Positions 55,639-64,000 of a stretch of 64,000 bases of DNA are shown here, one piece after another; positions within the stretch are counted from its first letter, which is position 1, and each line of letters begins with the position of its first letter. Made by a program: the position numbers and the translations under genes. The stretch comes from BD2-11 clade cluster bacterium bin43 (GTDB taxonomy: Bacteria; Gemmatimonadota; Gemmatimonadetes; Longimicrobiales; Gaopeijiaceae). Under the pieces are notes generated by a model. That model was not told the origin of the DNA. It saw only the letters and a list, made by a program, of their open reading frames with translations, and ran no database searches. Location: contig MPMR01000001.1 of the NCBI GenBank assembly GCA_002238605.1, positions 1 through 64,000 on the forward strand, read 5' to 3'.

Positions 55639-56927
55639 GGCTTGCCTTCGACGCGCCTCTGGAGGCGATGAGTCCAGGTCAGCGCCGGCTGCTGCTGGAG
55701 CGCCGTCCTCCCGAGGAGGCGGGCGTGCGCGCGGCGGTCGCCGCGATCCTCGCGGATGTGCGTGCGCGTGGCGACGAAGCCCTGCGCGAGCTGGCGCGCG
55801 AGCACGATCAGGCCGAGCTGGACGTCCTGGAGGTCCCGCGCAGGCGGTGGAGGGAGGCGGCGCGCCGGCTGCCCGCCGACGTGACCGCGGCGCTGGAGCG
55901 CGCCGCGGCCAACATCGCCGCCTTCCACCGGGCGCAGCTGCCCGCCGACCGGGAGATGGAGACCGAGCCGGGCGTGGCCGTCGGGCGGCGCTGGGTGCCG
56001 CTCGCCGCGGCCGGCGTGTACGCGCCGGGCGGCCTGGCCGCCTACCCGTCCAGCGTCCTGATGGGGGTGATCCCCGCCCGCGAGGCCGGGGTCGGCGAGG
56101 TGGTGGTGTGCTCCCCGCCCGGGCCTGACGGCGAGCCGCCGGAGGCGGTCATGGCGGCGTGCGCGCTGGCCGGCGCCACCCGGCTGTTCGCGGTGGGAGG
56201 GGCGGGGGCGGTGGCGGCCATGGCGTACGGCACCGAGTCGGTGCCGGCGGTCGACGCGGTGGTGGGGCCGGGGAACCGCTGGGTCACCGAAGCCAAGCGG
56301 CAGGTGGCCGGCGACGTGGTCATCGACGCGCCCGCCGGCCCCTCCGAGATCGCGGTGGTCGCCGACGACACCGCGCCCGCCCGGCTGGTCGCGCTCGAGA
56401 TGGTCGCCCAGGCCGAGCACGACCCGGACGCATCGGCCGTGCTGATCACGCCCAGCGCCCGCCTCGCCGCGGAGGCGCGGCGGGAACTGGGCGTGATCGT
56501 GGCGGGGGCGGCGCGGCGGCGGGTGGTCAGCGAGGCGCTGGCCACCCGCGGCGCGATCGTCCTGACGCGCTCGCTCGACGAAGCCACCGGCTTCGCACGC
56601 GCCTATGCGCCCGAACATCTCGCCCTCTACCTCGCCGACCCGGACGCCGCCATGGAGCACGTCCCCACGGCGGGCACGGTCTTCCTGGGACCGGCCAGCT
56701 CGGTTGCCTTCGGAGACTACATGACCGGCGCCAACCACGTGCTTCCCACAGCGGGTCTTTCCCGGTCGTATTCGGGCCTGTCCACCGACCATTTCGTCCG
56801 CGCGTACACCTGGCAGCGCATTCTGCCCGAGGCGGCCGCGTCGCTCGCGCGGCCGGTGGCCCGCCTGGCCCGCCTCGAGGGACTCCCCGGTCACGCCGAG
56901 ACCGCTCTTGCAAGGATGACCCCATGA
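55635..56927 (+). CDS. hisD: Histidinol dehydrogenase
   Basis: A 430-residue enzyme that oxidises histidinol to histidine in two NAD-dependent steps. It starts at TTG, overlapping the hisG stop (TTGA). Family landmarks are GVYAPGGLAAYPSSVLMGVIPA, AVGGAGAVAAMAYGTESVP, VGPGNRWVTEAKRQV, DAPAGPSEI, the zinc and catalytic region AQAEHDPD, YAPEHLALY and SGANHVLPT-like GANHVLPTAG. Length is normal. It also overlaps hisC by ATGA. Confidence 0.96.
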   Translation: MRLAFDAPLEAMSPGQRRLLLERRPPEEAGVRAAVAAILADVRARGDEALRELAREHDQAELDVLEVPRRRWREAARRLPADVTAALERAAANIAAFHRAQLPADREMETEPGVAVGRRWVPLAAAGVYAPGGLAAYPSSVLMGVIPAREAGVGEVVVCSPPGPDGEPPEAVMAACALAGATRLFAVGGAGAVAAMAYGTESVPAVDAVVGPGNRWVTEAKRQVAGDVVIDAPAGPSEIAVVADDTAPARLVALEMVAQAEHDPDASAVLITPSARLAAEARRELGVIVAGAARRRVVSEALATRGAIVLTRSLDEATGFARAYAPEHLALYLADPDAAMEHVPTAGTVFLGPASSVAFGDYMTGANHVLPTAGLSRSYSGLSTDHFVRAYTWQRILPEAAASLARPVARLARLEGLPGHAETALARMTP

Positions 56928-58051
56928 GCCCGTTTCCCCGCAAAGCCTTCCGCGCGCTCAAGCGCTACACCCCGATCGAGGATCCCGTCGAGATCGAGCT
57001 CTCCGACAACACCAATCTCTGGGGGTGCCATCCCGACGCCCTTTCGGTGATGCGTGGCGCGCGCTCCGGCGACATCTCCAACTACCCGCAGGCCTATTCG
57101 AGCGACCTGCGCGACGCGGTCGCCGCGAAGTTCGACGTTCCCGCCGACTGCGTCATCACCGGATGCGGCTCCGACGACGTCCTCGACTCGACCTTCCGCG
57201 CGGTGTGCGAACCGGGTGCGCGGGTGGCGTTTCCGGACCCCACCTTCCTGATGATCCCGCACCTGCTGGTCGTCAACAGCCTCCGGGGAGTCCCGCTGGG
57301 AGACGCGCGCCGGCCGCCCTCGCCACGGCAGCTGCTGGACGCCGATGCGGACCTCATCTACGTCTGCACCCCCAACAACCCCACCGGCACCGCCCTCTCA
57401 CGGGCCTGGATCGACGAACTCCTGGACGGAGTGGGATCCACCGGTCCGGTGGTCATCCTCGACGAGGCGTACTACGAGTTCGGGTTGGCGTCCCCCGGCT
57501 ACGATCCGGGCGACGAGTCGCTCGTCGAACGCGCGCTCGCGGTTCCGCGCATCATGATCGCGCGCACCTTCTCGAAGGCGTACGGCCTCGCCGGGCTGCG
57601 CGCCGGGTTCGGCATCGCACACCCGGATCTGCTGGGCGAGGTCGAAAAGGCCCGCGGTCCCTTCAAGGTCGGTCTGCTCGCGGAGCGGGCGGCGGCGGCG
57701 GCGCTGCGCGACCGGTCGGGCTGGCTCGAACCCACCGTGCGCGAGATCGTCGCCTGCCGCGAGCACCTGGTGGCCGAACTGCGGCGGCGCGGCGGCGACC
57801 CCCTGCCCTCTTCCGCGAACTTCATCATGCTGCCGGTGCCGGCTCCCGCCGTCGAAGTGACCCGGGAGATGATCGCCCGGGGCATCGCGGTGCGCCCCTT
57901 CCCCGGCGTGCCCGGCGCGGGCGAGGCGCTGCGCGTGACGGTGGGTCCGCCACCGGTCATCGAGCGCTTCATCGAGGCGTGGGAGGAGATCTGCCGCCCG
58001 GCCGCCGGGGATGCGAACCAGGAACCCCTCGCAGCCGAGGCTGCGGGATGA
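56924..58051 (+). CDS. hisC: Histidinol-phosphate aminotransferase
   Basis: A 375-residue PLP aminotransferase that converts imidazole-acetol phosphate to histidinol phosphate. The catalytic Lys is in RTFSKAYGLAGLRAGFGIA. Other motifs are LSDNTNLWGCHP, NNPTGT, ILDEAYYEF and the C-terminal LRVTVGPP. The location inside the his operon supports HisC rather than a related aminotransferase. The start overlaps hisD and the stop overlaps hisH (ATGA in both). Confidence 0.95.
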   Translation: MSPFPRKAFRALKRYTPIEDPVEIELSDNTNLWGCHPDALSVMRGARSGDISNYPQAYSSDLRDAVAAKFDVPADCVITGCGSDDVLDSTFRAVCEPGARVAFPDPTFLMIPHLLVVNSLRGVPLGDARRPPSPRQLLDADADLIYVCTPNNPTGTALSRAWIDELLDGVGSTGPVVILDEAYYEFGLASPGYDPGDESLVERALAVPRIMIARTFSKAYGLAGLRAGFGIAHPDLLGEVEKARGPFKVGLLAERAAAAALRDRSGWLEPTVREIVACREHLVAELRRRGGDPLPSSANFIMLPVPAPAVEVTREMIARGIAVRPFPGVPGAGEALRVTVGPPPVIERFIEAWEEICRPAAGDANQEPLAAEAAG

Positions 58052-58650
58052 CGCTGCGTGTCGGCGTCTTCGACTACGGCGCGGGCAACCTGCATTCCCT
58101 GGTCAAGGCCATCGAGGTCTCGGGCGCGGTCACGCAGGTCTTCACCGACTGCCGGGAGGCGCTCTCGGCGGATGCGCTGGTCCTTCCCGGGGTGGGTTCC
58201 TTCGCGACCGCGGCAGGCGCGCTCGACGGCGCCGGAGACGAGGTGAGGGAGGCGCTGGAGGAGGGCCTGCCGTGCCTGGGCGTCTGTCTCGGCATGCAGA
58301 TTCTCTTCGAGGAGAGCGACGAGGGCGGCGGCCCGGGCATCGGCTTCCTGTCCGGACGCGTGGAGCGGCTGCGGGGAGAGATCGTGCCCCACATGGGATG
58401 GAACGACGTGGCCACGGGGGACGATCCGCTCTTCGCGGACACGCCGGACCTCGTCGCCTACTACGCCAACAGCTACGTCTGCCGCCCCCGGGACCATGGT
58501 GCGGTGACCGCCTGGACCGAGTACCAGGGCGACCGGTTCGCGGCCGGCGTGCGCCGCGGGCGCTGCTGGGGAACCCAGTTCCACCCGGAAAAGAGCTCCC
58601 GGCCCGGACTGCGCATTATCGCCAACTTCCTCGCGGAGGCGGCGCGGTGA
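58048..58650 (+). CDS. hisH: Imidazole glycerol phosphate synthase, glutaminase subunit
   Basis: A 200-residue class I glutamine amidotransferase that supplies ammonia to HisF. The catalytic Cys is in LGVCLGMQILFE and the His-Glu pair is in GTQFHPEKSS. The N-terminus DYGAGNLHSL and LPGVGSF are typical of HisH. It starts inside the hisC stop and is followed by a 55-nt gap before hisA. Confidence 0.96.
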   Translation: MTLRVGVFDYGAGNLHSLVKAIEVSGAVTQVFTDCREALSADALVLPGVGSFATAAGALDGAGDEVREALEEGLPCLGVCLGMQILFEESDEGGGPGIGFLSGRVERLRGEIVPHMGWNDVATGDDPLFADTPDLVAYYANSYVCRPRDHGAVTAWTEYQGDRFAAGVRRGRCWGTQFHPEKSSRPGLRIIANFLAEAAR

Positions 58651-58705
58651 ACCGGAGATCCGCCCGGGGGAACGGGCTCTTCGAGGCCGCAGCGGGAGCC
58701 GGCCC

Positions 58706-59419
58706 GTGATTGCCGTCCCCGCGGTCGACGTCAGCGGAGGACGCTGCGTACAGTGGGTGGGCGGGCTTCCCGAGACCGAGCGGGTCTCCCTCCCCGACCC
58801 CCCGGCGGTGGCCGCGCGCTGGTGGCGCAAGGGCTTCGGCACCCTGCACGTCGTGGATCTGGACGCCGCGCTGGGCAGGGGCGACAACCGGGCCCTGGTG
58901 CGCGAGCTGATCGCCCGCACGGGTGCGGTCACCCAGTTCGGGGGCGGGGTGCGGGACCGTGAGGGCATCGAGGGGGCGCTCGCGGCGGGCGCCGACCGGG
59001 TCATCGTGGGCACCCGGGCCGTCGAGGACTTCGCGTGGCTCACGCGCGCGGCGGCGGCATTCCCCGGCCAGGTCGTGGTCGCCGCCGACATGCGCGACGG
59101 AAAAGTGCTGCGCCGGGGCTGGACCCGGAGCAGCGACACGACCATCGAGGACTTTCTGGCGGCGTTGGACGATCTTCCTGTTGCGGGGGTACTGTGCACG
59201 GACGTGGCTCGCGAGGGCCGGGTGCAGGGCAGCGACCTGGAGCGGGCCGGCGCCGTCATCCGGGCGTCGCGACATCCCGTATGGATGTCCGGGGGCATCA
59301 GCGGGCTGGACGAGCTGCGCCGCCTGGGGCGGGCGGGAGCCGCGGGCGCGGTCCTGGGTATGGCCCTCTACGACGGCACACTGTCCGTCGAGGCGGTGGC
59401 CCGCGAGTTCGGTGGATGA
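58706..59419 (+). CDS. hisA: ProFAR isomerase
   Basis: A 237-residue TIM barrel that isomerises ProFAR to PRFAR. The two catalytic Asp residues are in PAVDVSGGRCVQ (beta strand 1) and CTDVAREGRVQG (beta strand 5), with phosphate loops FGGGVRDREG and MSGGISGLDEL. It starts at GTG; no strong Shine-Dalgarno is seen. It lies between hisH and hisB, 55 and 28 nt away. Confidence 0.95.
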   Translation: MIAVPAVDVSGGRCVQWVGGLPETERVSLPDPPAVAARWWRKGFGTLHVVDLDAALGRGDNRALVRELIARTGAVTQFGGGVRDREGIEGALAAGADRVIVGTRAVEDFAWLTRAAAAFPGQVVVAADMRDGKVLRRGWTRSSDTTIEDFLAALDDLPVAGVLCTDVAREGRVQGSDLERAGAVIRASRHPVWMSGGISGLDELRRLGRAGAAGAVLGMALYDGTLSVEAVAREFGG

Positions 59420-59447
59420 TGCAACGAAAGACCGAGGAGCTGTGACG

Positions 59448-59999
59448 ATGGGCGGGATCCTGCGCGAGACTGGGGAGACGCGGGTCCGCGTCGAGGTGAA
59501 GCGGGGCGGCGGGTCCCCCCGCATCGACACCGGCGACGGCTTTCTCGATCACATGCTGGTGACCTTCGCCCGCTACTCGGGGCTGGAGCTAGCGGTCGAA
59601 GCGCGCGGCGACCTGCACCACCATCTCGTGGAGGACGTGGCGATCGCCCTGGGGATGGCGCTGGCCGACATCGTTCCCGAGCATGCGGCGCGCTACGGCC
59701 AGGCGCTGATACCGATGGACGAGGCGCTGGTCCAGGCCGCGATCGACACCGGCGGGCGCGCGTATTACGTCGGCGATCTGCCCACGAGCCTCGCCGATCA
59801 CTTCTTCCAGAGCCTGTCCACGCATCTCGCCGCGACCCTGCATATCCGCGTCATCCGGGGCCGCAACCGCCATCACGTGATCGAGGCCGCGGTGAAGGCG
59901 ACGGGACTCGCCCTGCGCCAGGCGCTCGAGGAGGGGGACTGCGTCTTCAGCACCAAGGGCTCGGTGCGGGTGACGCGCGATCCCGCTCCCGGCAACTAG
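59448..59999 (+). CDS. hisB: Imidazoleglycerol-phosphate dehydratase
   Basis: A 183-residue enzyme that dehydrates imidazole glycerol phosphate. The two metal-binding repeats are clear: DGFLDHML with [13 protein letters not shown], and [12 protein letters not shown] with [14 protein letters not shown]. It is the monofunctional form, without an N-terminal HAD phosphatase, so histidinol-phosphate phosphatase must be encoded elsewhere. ATG 59448 is chosen because GAGGAG at 59434-59439 lies 8 nt upstream; GTG 59442 would be too close. Confidence 0.95.
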   Translation: MGGILRETGETRVRVEVKRGGGSPRIDTGDGFLDHMLVTFARYSGLELAVEARGDLHHHLVEDVAIALGMALADIVPEHAARYGQALIPMDEALVQAAIDTGGRAYYVGDLPTSLADHFFQSLSTHLAATLHIRVIRGRNRHHVIEAAVKATGLALRQALEEGDCVFSTKGSVRVTRDPAPGN

Positions 60000-60007
60000 A
60001 TCCGGCC

Positions 60008-60793
60008 ATGTTGCGACCTAGAATCGTCGTTTGTCTTGACGTCCGGGATGGACGCGTGGTCAAGGGGACCCGCTTCGTGAACCTGCGCGACGTTGGAGAT
60101 CCGGTGGAGCTGGCCGGCCGCTACGAGGCCGACGGGGCCGACGAGGTGGTCTTTCTGGACATCACCGCGTCCCACGAGGGTCGCGCCACGCTGCTCGATA
60201 CGGTTCGCAGGACGGCGGAAGCGCTCTTCATCCCCTTGACCGTCGGGGGCGGGGTCCGGACCGTGGATGACGTGGGCGCGCTGCTGCGGGCGGGCGCCGA
60301 CAAGGTGAGCGTCAATTCCGCCCTGGCCCGCCAGCCGGAACTCGCCGCCGAGTGCGCGGCGCGCTACGGCAGCCAGTGTCTGGTCGCCAGCATCGACGCG
60401 GCCCGCGAGGGGGATGGATGGCGCGTATACACGCACGGCGGCAGGTTGCCCAAGGACCTGGACGCGGTCGAGTGGGCCGCCGAGTGCGCCCGGCGGGGAG
60501 CGGGCGAGATCCTGCTCACGAGCATTGACCGGGACGGCTCCCGCATCGGTTATGATCTGGAGCTGACCCGGCAGGTCGCCGCGCGGGTATCGGTGCCGGT
60601 GGTGGCCTCCGGCGGCGGCGGTTCGGCGGCGGACGTGCTGGAGGTGCTTACCTCGGGAAGAGCCTCCGCGGCCCTGCTGGCCGGTATTCTGCACGACGGG
60701 GTGACTACCGTGACGAACATTAAATCCGTACTCACGGCGCGAGGAATGTCGATGCGATCGTCGAACGGCGCCGGAAGGAGCGACCCAGGATGA
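60008..60793 (+). CDS. hisF: Imidazole glycerol phosphate synthase, cyclase subunit
   Basis: A 261-residue TIM-barrel synthase that uses ammonia from HisH to make imidazole glycerol phosphate and AICAR. Catalytic Asp residues are in [14 protein letters not shown] and [12 protein letters not shown]; phosphate loops are [11 protein letters not shown] and [11 protein letters not shown]. The C-terminus is 5-10 residues longer than usual. The stop overlaps hisIE (ATGA). Confidence 0.97.
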   Translation: MLRPRIVVCLDVRDGRVVKGTRFVNLRDVGDPVELAGRYEADGADEVVFLDITASHEGRATLLDTVRRTAEALFIPLTVGGGVRTVDDVGALLRAGADKVSVNSALARQPELAAECAARYGSQCLVASIDAAREGDGWRVYTHGGRLPKDLDAVEWAAECARRGAGEILLTSIDRDGSRIGYDLELTRQVAARVSVPVVASGGGGSAADVLEVLTSGRASAALLAGILHDGVTTVTNIKSVLTARGMSMRSSNGAGRSDPG

Positions 60794-61548
60794 CCGTCCC
60801 ACCCGATGCACTGACCCGAGACGAACCGCCGGCCCCGCTTCCGGGCCGACGCATTCTGCGAACGCGCGACCTGAGCTACGTGAGTTTCCGCGCCGACGGC
60901 CTCGTTCCCGTGATCGCGCAGGACGCCACGACCGACGAAGTCCTCATGCTGGCGTATGGCAACCGCACCTCGCTCGCCCTGACCCTGGATACGGGCCAGA
61001 TGTATTACTGGTCCCGGTCCAGAAAGGAAATCTGGCGCAAGGGCGCGACCTCCGGGAACGTGCTGTCGCTGGCATCGCTGCACCTGGACTGCGACGCGGA
61101 CGCGGTGCTGGCGAAAGTGCGCCCGGCCGGGCCGGTGTGCCACACGGGTGCGCGAACCTGCTTCGTCGAACCCGGCACCGATGAACCGAAGCCGACCGTC
61201 GCCGTTCCCGGGGAAGACGATTCCGGGGGACGACCCACCTTCCGCGGAGGCGAGGTCCTGGACAACCTATGGGTAACGTTGCGCTCCCGCGCGAAGGAAA
61301 TGCCGCCGGGCAGCAACACCGCGCTCCTGCTCGCGGACACCAACCTCCGGCTCAAGAAGCTGGGCGAGGAGCTGGTGGAGCTGACCGTCGCACTGACGCG
61401 GCGTGACCCTGCCGCGATTACCGAGGAGGCCGCCGACCTCCTGTACCATCTGATGGTCGCGCTCGTGGGCGCGGGCGTCTCGCTGCACACCGTCGGCGCC
61501 GAGCTCGCCCGCCGCGCGGGCGACAAACCACCTCGAACGGAGGAATGA
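60790..61548 (+). CDS. hisIE: Bifunctional PR-AMP cyclohydrolase / PR-ATP pyrophosphatase
   Basis: A 252-residue fusion for steps 2 and 3 of histidine synthesis. The N-terminal HisI domain has [33 protein letters not shown] and the zinc site [13 protein letters not shown] then [12 protein letters not shown]. The C-terminal HisE domain (about residues 155-250) has [36 protein letters not shown] and [13 protein letters not shown] Pro/Asp-rich linker joins them. It ends the his enzymes and lies 3 nt before the SPFH gene. Confidence 0.97.
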   Translation: MTVPPDALTRDEPPAPLPGRRILRTRDLSYVSFRADGLVPVIAQDATTDEVLMLAYGNRTSLALTLDTGQMYYWSRSRKEIWRKGATSGNVLSLASLHLDCDADAVLAKVRPAGPVCHTGARTCFVEPGTDEPKPTVAVPGEDDSGGRPTFRGGEVLDNLWVTLRSRAKEMPPGSNTALLLADTNLRLKKLGEELVELTVALTRRDPAAITEEAADLLYHLMVALVGAGVSLHTVGAELARRAGDKPPRTEE

Positions 61549-61551
61549 CGC

Positions 61552-62445
61552 ATGACTTCCGCACTGCTTGCCATATTCACCATCATCGCCGGTGGAGTCA
61601 TCCGCCTGTTTTCCACCACCACCGGCCGCAATCAGGGCATGACCAGACTCATCTCCTACGGGGTGATGACGGCCGGCGTCGCCCTCCTGGCGATGAACTC
61701 CGTCATCCTGATTGACGTCGGGGAGGTGGCCGTGGAACACTTTCTGGGCCGCGTCAACCAGCGTCCCCACGCGCAGGGCGTGCACGTCGTGAATCCTTTC
61801 GCCAACATCGAGCGGATGTCGGTGCGCGAGCAGAGCTTCCCGCCGGGAGGCACCGTCGAGCGCATCGAGGCTCAGACCAGCGAGCAGCTGAACGTGACGC
61901 TCGAGGTGTCGATTCTCTACCAGATCGAGGGCAGCAGGACCCCCACGCTGTTCCAGGAACTCGGCACCGAACGACAGATTACCAATGCCATCGTCCTCAA
62001 CTCGGTGCGCAACGGGGTGCGCGACGCGGTCGCCACGCGCTCGATCAACGAGATCTTCTCGCCGGACCGCGCCGAGCTCGCCGACAACATCGAGGGGGCC
62101 ATCCAGAGCAATGCGCAGGATCGCATCCAGGTGGTGCAGGCCTTCGTGCGCGACATCCAGGCCCCGGAGGGCGTGCGCCAGGCCATCGAGGAACGCCAGC
62201 AGCGCGAGCAGCAGGTGGCGCAGGAGCGCTTCCAGACCGAGATCATCCAGGAGCGCGCCCGCCAGCAGATCGAGGAAGCGAGAGGTATCGCGGAGGCGCA
62301 GCAGATCATCTCCGAGGGGCTGACTCCGGAGTACCTGACCTTCCACTACATCGAGAAGCTGGGCGAGCTGCCCGCGGGCTCGGTGGTATACGTGCCCACC
62401 GAGGGCGGGATTCCCCTGATGCGGTCGCTCGGCGGCGGCGGCTAG
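61552..62445 (+). CDS. SPFH/prohibitin family membrane protein
   Basis: A 297-residue membrane protein with hydrophobic segments at about residues 3-20 and 33-52, an SPFH domain (VDVGEV-like IDVGEVAVEHFLG, GVHVVNPFA), then a long coiled coil (about 205-255, EERQQREQQVAQERFQTEII) and a YIEKLGELPAGSVVYVP end. Bacterial members scaffold membrane microdomains and bind FtsH-type proteases. Its 3-nt spacing from hisIE suggests co-transcription, although no metabolic link is evident. Confidence 0.9.
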   Translation: MTSALLAIFTIIAGGVIRLFSTTTGRNQGMTRLISYGVMTAGVALLAMNSVILIDVGEVAVEHFLGRVNQRPHAQGVHVVNPFANIERMSVREQSFPPGGTVERIEAQTSEQLNVTLEVSILYQIEGSRTPTLFQELGTERQITNAIVLNSVRNGVRDAVATRSINEIFSPDRAELADNIEGAIQSNAQDRIQVVQAFVRDIQAPEGVRQAIEERQQREQQVAQERFQTEIIQERARQQIEEARGIAEAQQIISEGLTPEYLTFHYIEKLGELPAGSVVYVPTEGGIPLMRSLGGGG

Positions 62446-62451
62446 CGCGCG

Positions 62452-63642
62452 ATGGGGGTCTCCCAGCCGGACGCCGGCGCACCGGGACCCCGGCAGGGCC
62501 GCCGGGCGCCCGCGGCAGCCGGAAGGGAGCGCGGGAAAGAGCGCCGACCGCGCCCCGTCCGCGGGCGAACGCGCGCGCCGTGGGGGGTCGCAGCGCTCGG
62601 GCTTGCCGCCCTGGCCGCCTCCTGCTCCCCCCTGTACGTCCTGCGCGCGGGATGGGAAGAGGCGCGCATCCTGACGGCCCGCCGGCCGATCGAGGACGTC
62701 ATCCTCGACCCGGATACCGACGACAGCACGCGCGGCAAGCTCACCTTCGCCCGACTGGCGCGCGCCTTCGCCATCGAGGAGCTCGGGCTCGACGTCGGCG
62801 ACTCCTACACGACCTACACCCGCCTCGACCGCGACACCTTGGCGATGGTGCTCTCCGCGGCCGAAAAGGACCGACTGGCGGCAAGGACCTGGTGGTTCCC
62901 CGTGGTGGGCCGGGTTCCCTACCGGGGGTTCTTCGACCTCGACGACGCTCTCGACGAACAGCGCAAGCTGGAGGAGGAGGGGTTCGACACCTGGCTGCGC
63001 CCCACCTCGGCCTTCAGCACGCTGGGGTGGTTCGCGGATCCGCTGATGTCCACCGTCCTGCGCCAGGACGAGATCGGGGTGGTCCAGACCATCCTGCACG
63101 AGGTCTCGCACGCCCACCTCTGGGTGGCGGGAAGCGTCAGCTTCAACGAGAGCTTCGCCACCTTCGTAGGCAATGCGGGCGCGGCCGCATTCTTCTGCGC
63201 CGATTCCGGCGAAATCGAGACCGTACGGTGTACGCGCGCACGTCGGCGCTGGGGCGACGCGATGAAGTTCTCGGTATTCCTGGACGGCCTGGTGGCGGAC
63301 CTGGAACGCGTCTACGACGATGCCGCGCGAACCCGGGAAGAACGCCTCTCGGCGCGTGAACGGGTTTTCGCGGAGGCTCTGGCGCGCTTCACCGCCGAAG
63401 TGCAACCGACCTTCGAAGCGAGCACCTACGCGGGCTTCGTGGACACCCCGCTCAACAACGCCACGCTGCTCGCGCGCATCCGCTATTACCACCGGTTGCC
63501 CGACTTTCAGGCGCTGCTCGACGACCACGACGGTGACCTGAGGACCGCGGTGGCCTGGATCGCGTCACGGGCTCCGGAACTCGCCGATCCGTTCGACGTG
63601 CTGCCGCGCGCTTCCGCGGCATCTACGGATGGAATATCGTAA
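62452..63642 (+). CDS. Putative zinc aminopeptidase (COG4324-like), lipoprotein
   Basis: A 396-residue protein with a long Arg/Pro-rich leader and a lipobox in ALAALAASCSP. The zinc motif is ILHEVSHAHLWV (HExxH, about residue 226), and FNESFATFVG probably gives the third ligand 19-20 residues later, as in a gluzincin. The arrangement matches the family annotated as aminopeptidase (COG4324), found in Gram-negative bacteria. Activity is unproven. It lies 6 nt after the SPFH gene, so the two may work together at the membrane. Confidence 0.8.
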   Translation: MGVSQPDAGAPGPRQGRRAPAAAGRERGKERRPRPVRGRTRAPWGVAALGLAALAASCSPLYVLRAGWEEARILTARRPIEDVILDPDTDDSTRGKLTFARLARAFAIEELGLDVGDSYTTYTRLDRDTLAMVLSAAEKDRLAARTWWFPVVGRVPYRGFFDLDDALDEQRKLEEEGFDTWLRPTSAFSTLGWFADPLMSTVLRQDEIGVVQTILHEVSHAHLWVAGSVSFNESFATFVGNAGAAAFFCADSGEIETVRCTRARRRWGDAMKFSVFLDGLVADLERVYDDAARTREERLSARERVFAEALARFTAEVQPTFEASTYAGFVDTPLNNATLLARIRYYHRLPDFQALLDDHDGDLRTAVAWIASRAPELADPFDVLPRASAASTDGIS

Positions 63643-63648
63643 CTTCTT

Positions 63649-63678
63649 TTGTTTATTTGGGTTATGAAATCATATCTT
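63649..63678 (+). promoter_or_regulatory. Candidate sigma-70-like promoter in an A/T-rich patch
   Basis: TTGTTT at 63649-63654 and TATCTT at 63673-63678 are separated by 18 nt within the most A/T-rich stretch of the window. It lies about 52 nt upstream of the last gene, whose ribosome site is GGAGG near 63717. Confidence 0.4.
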
Positions 63679-63729
63679 CGACGGATGCGGTCGGGAGTCC
63701 TACCTGAACCCTTGACGGAGGCAGGCATC

Positions 63730-64000
63730 ATGCGACGAACCGGAATGAAACTCGCGATGGCATTGTCGCTCATCATGCTTTGCTCGGCGTGCGTCTCCAC
63801 GGGCAGCAGTGATGGAACTCGCCGCGACCCCGACCTGATCCTGGCCGAGGAGCTGGCGGACTATTCCACGATGAGGCTTACCGACGCGATCCGTCAGCTG
63901 CGCCCCCGCTGGATGAGCGTGCGTGGATCGGCCACGGGCAGCGCGGTGCCCGTCGTCATGGATGGCGGGGTTCCGCAGGACTGGGCGATCCTGGACTCGC
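63730..64000 (+). CDS. Lipoprotein, unknown function (cut by window end)
   Basis: The first 90 codons of a lipoprotein are present, with the lipobox MLCSACVS and a Ser/Gly/Asp-rich tether. The mature start ILAEELADYSTMRLTDAIRQ then LRPRWM is a pattern I associate with small lipoproteins of unknown function common in Gemmatimonadota, where a later segment is plug- or carboxypeptidase-like, but the defining part lies beyond the window. A GGAGG ribosome site precedes the ATG. Confidence 0.6.
   Translation, partial: MRRTGMKLAMALSLIMLCSACVSTGSSDGTRRDPDLILAEELADYSTMRLTDAIRQLRPRWMSVRGSATGSAVPVVMDGGVPQDWAILDS

Overview
The window is a high-GC, gene-dense bacterial chromosome segment with no tRNA, rRNA, CRISPR array or insertion sequence that I could find. 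The mix of genes suggests Gemmatimonadota or a close relative: many secreted or lipid-anchored peptidases and amidohydrolases carrying TolB-like (PD40) beta-propellers, M28, M1, M16 and M23 peptidases, a CocE-type hydrolase, a Bacteroidota-like UvrA, RicT (PSP1) and a complete his operon. That placement is an inference from gene content; no marker gene was aligned.

Layout. 225-5581 (minus): an M28 lipoprotein peptidase, an isolated OLD-like ATPase/TOPRIM protein, and an NCS2 permease with an unusual C-terminal domain. 5666-15861: a DUF4105 protein, a PD40-PHP fusion, a YtcJ-type amidohydrolase, a rhomboid protease, gamma-glutamyltransferase and an MFS transporter. 15863-23314: a giant PD40-amidohydrolase, a small conserved protein of unknown function, a beta-lactamase-fold hydrolase and an M1 aminopeptidase. 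23432-30489 (plus): accA, ricT, metG, an M23 peptidase and two catalytically dead M16-like proteins. 30603-33954 (plus): a coiled-coil lipoprotein, then a coupled mocA, xdhC, xdhC-N, DUF402 cassette. 34027-39446 (minus): gyrA coupled to a threonine-dehydratase-like gene, followed by HAD, DsbA-like and a small gene. 40243-46600 (minus): uvrA translationally coupled to an active and an inactive M16 peptidase. 46866-53336: an Ig-like/PQQ propeller lipoprotein, an MNT-HEPN pair followed by the tail of a lost outer-membrane protein, and a three-gene secreted hydrolase/beta-barrel/propeller unit. 53576-62445 (plus): tauD and a STAS gene leading into hisG-D-C-H-A-B-F-IE and an SPFH protein. The window ends with a zinc aminopeptidase-like lipoprotein and a cut-off lipoprotein.

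How the genes work together. Translational coupling (ATGA, GTGA or TTGA overlaps) is frequent and marks real operons: uvrA-M16-M16, gyrA-dehydratase, xdhC-xdhC-DUF402, tauD-STAS, and most his genes. The envelope-exported hydrolases point to a peptide-scavenging lifestyle. The his operon encodes every enzymatic step from PRPP to histidinol and histidine except the histidinol-phosphate phosphatase, because HisB is the monofunctional dehydratase.

The most unusual signal is a 17-bp palindrome, TCTGCCA-N3-TGGCAGA. It occurs as a pair just upstream of uvrA (31 bp centre to centre) and as a pair just upstream of the YtcJ-type amidohydrolase (42 bp centre to centre). Both spacings are close to whole helical turns, which suggests a cooperative operator for a regulator not encoded in this window.
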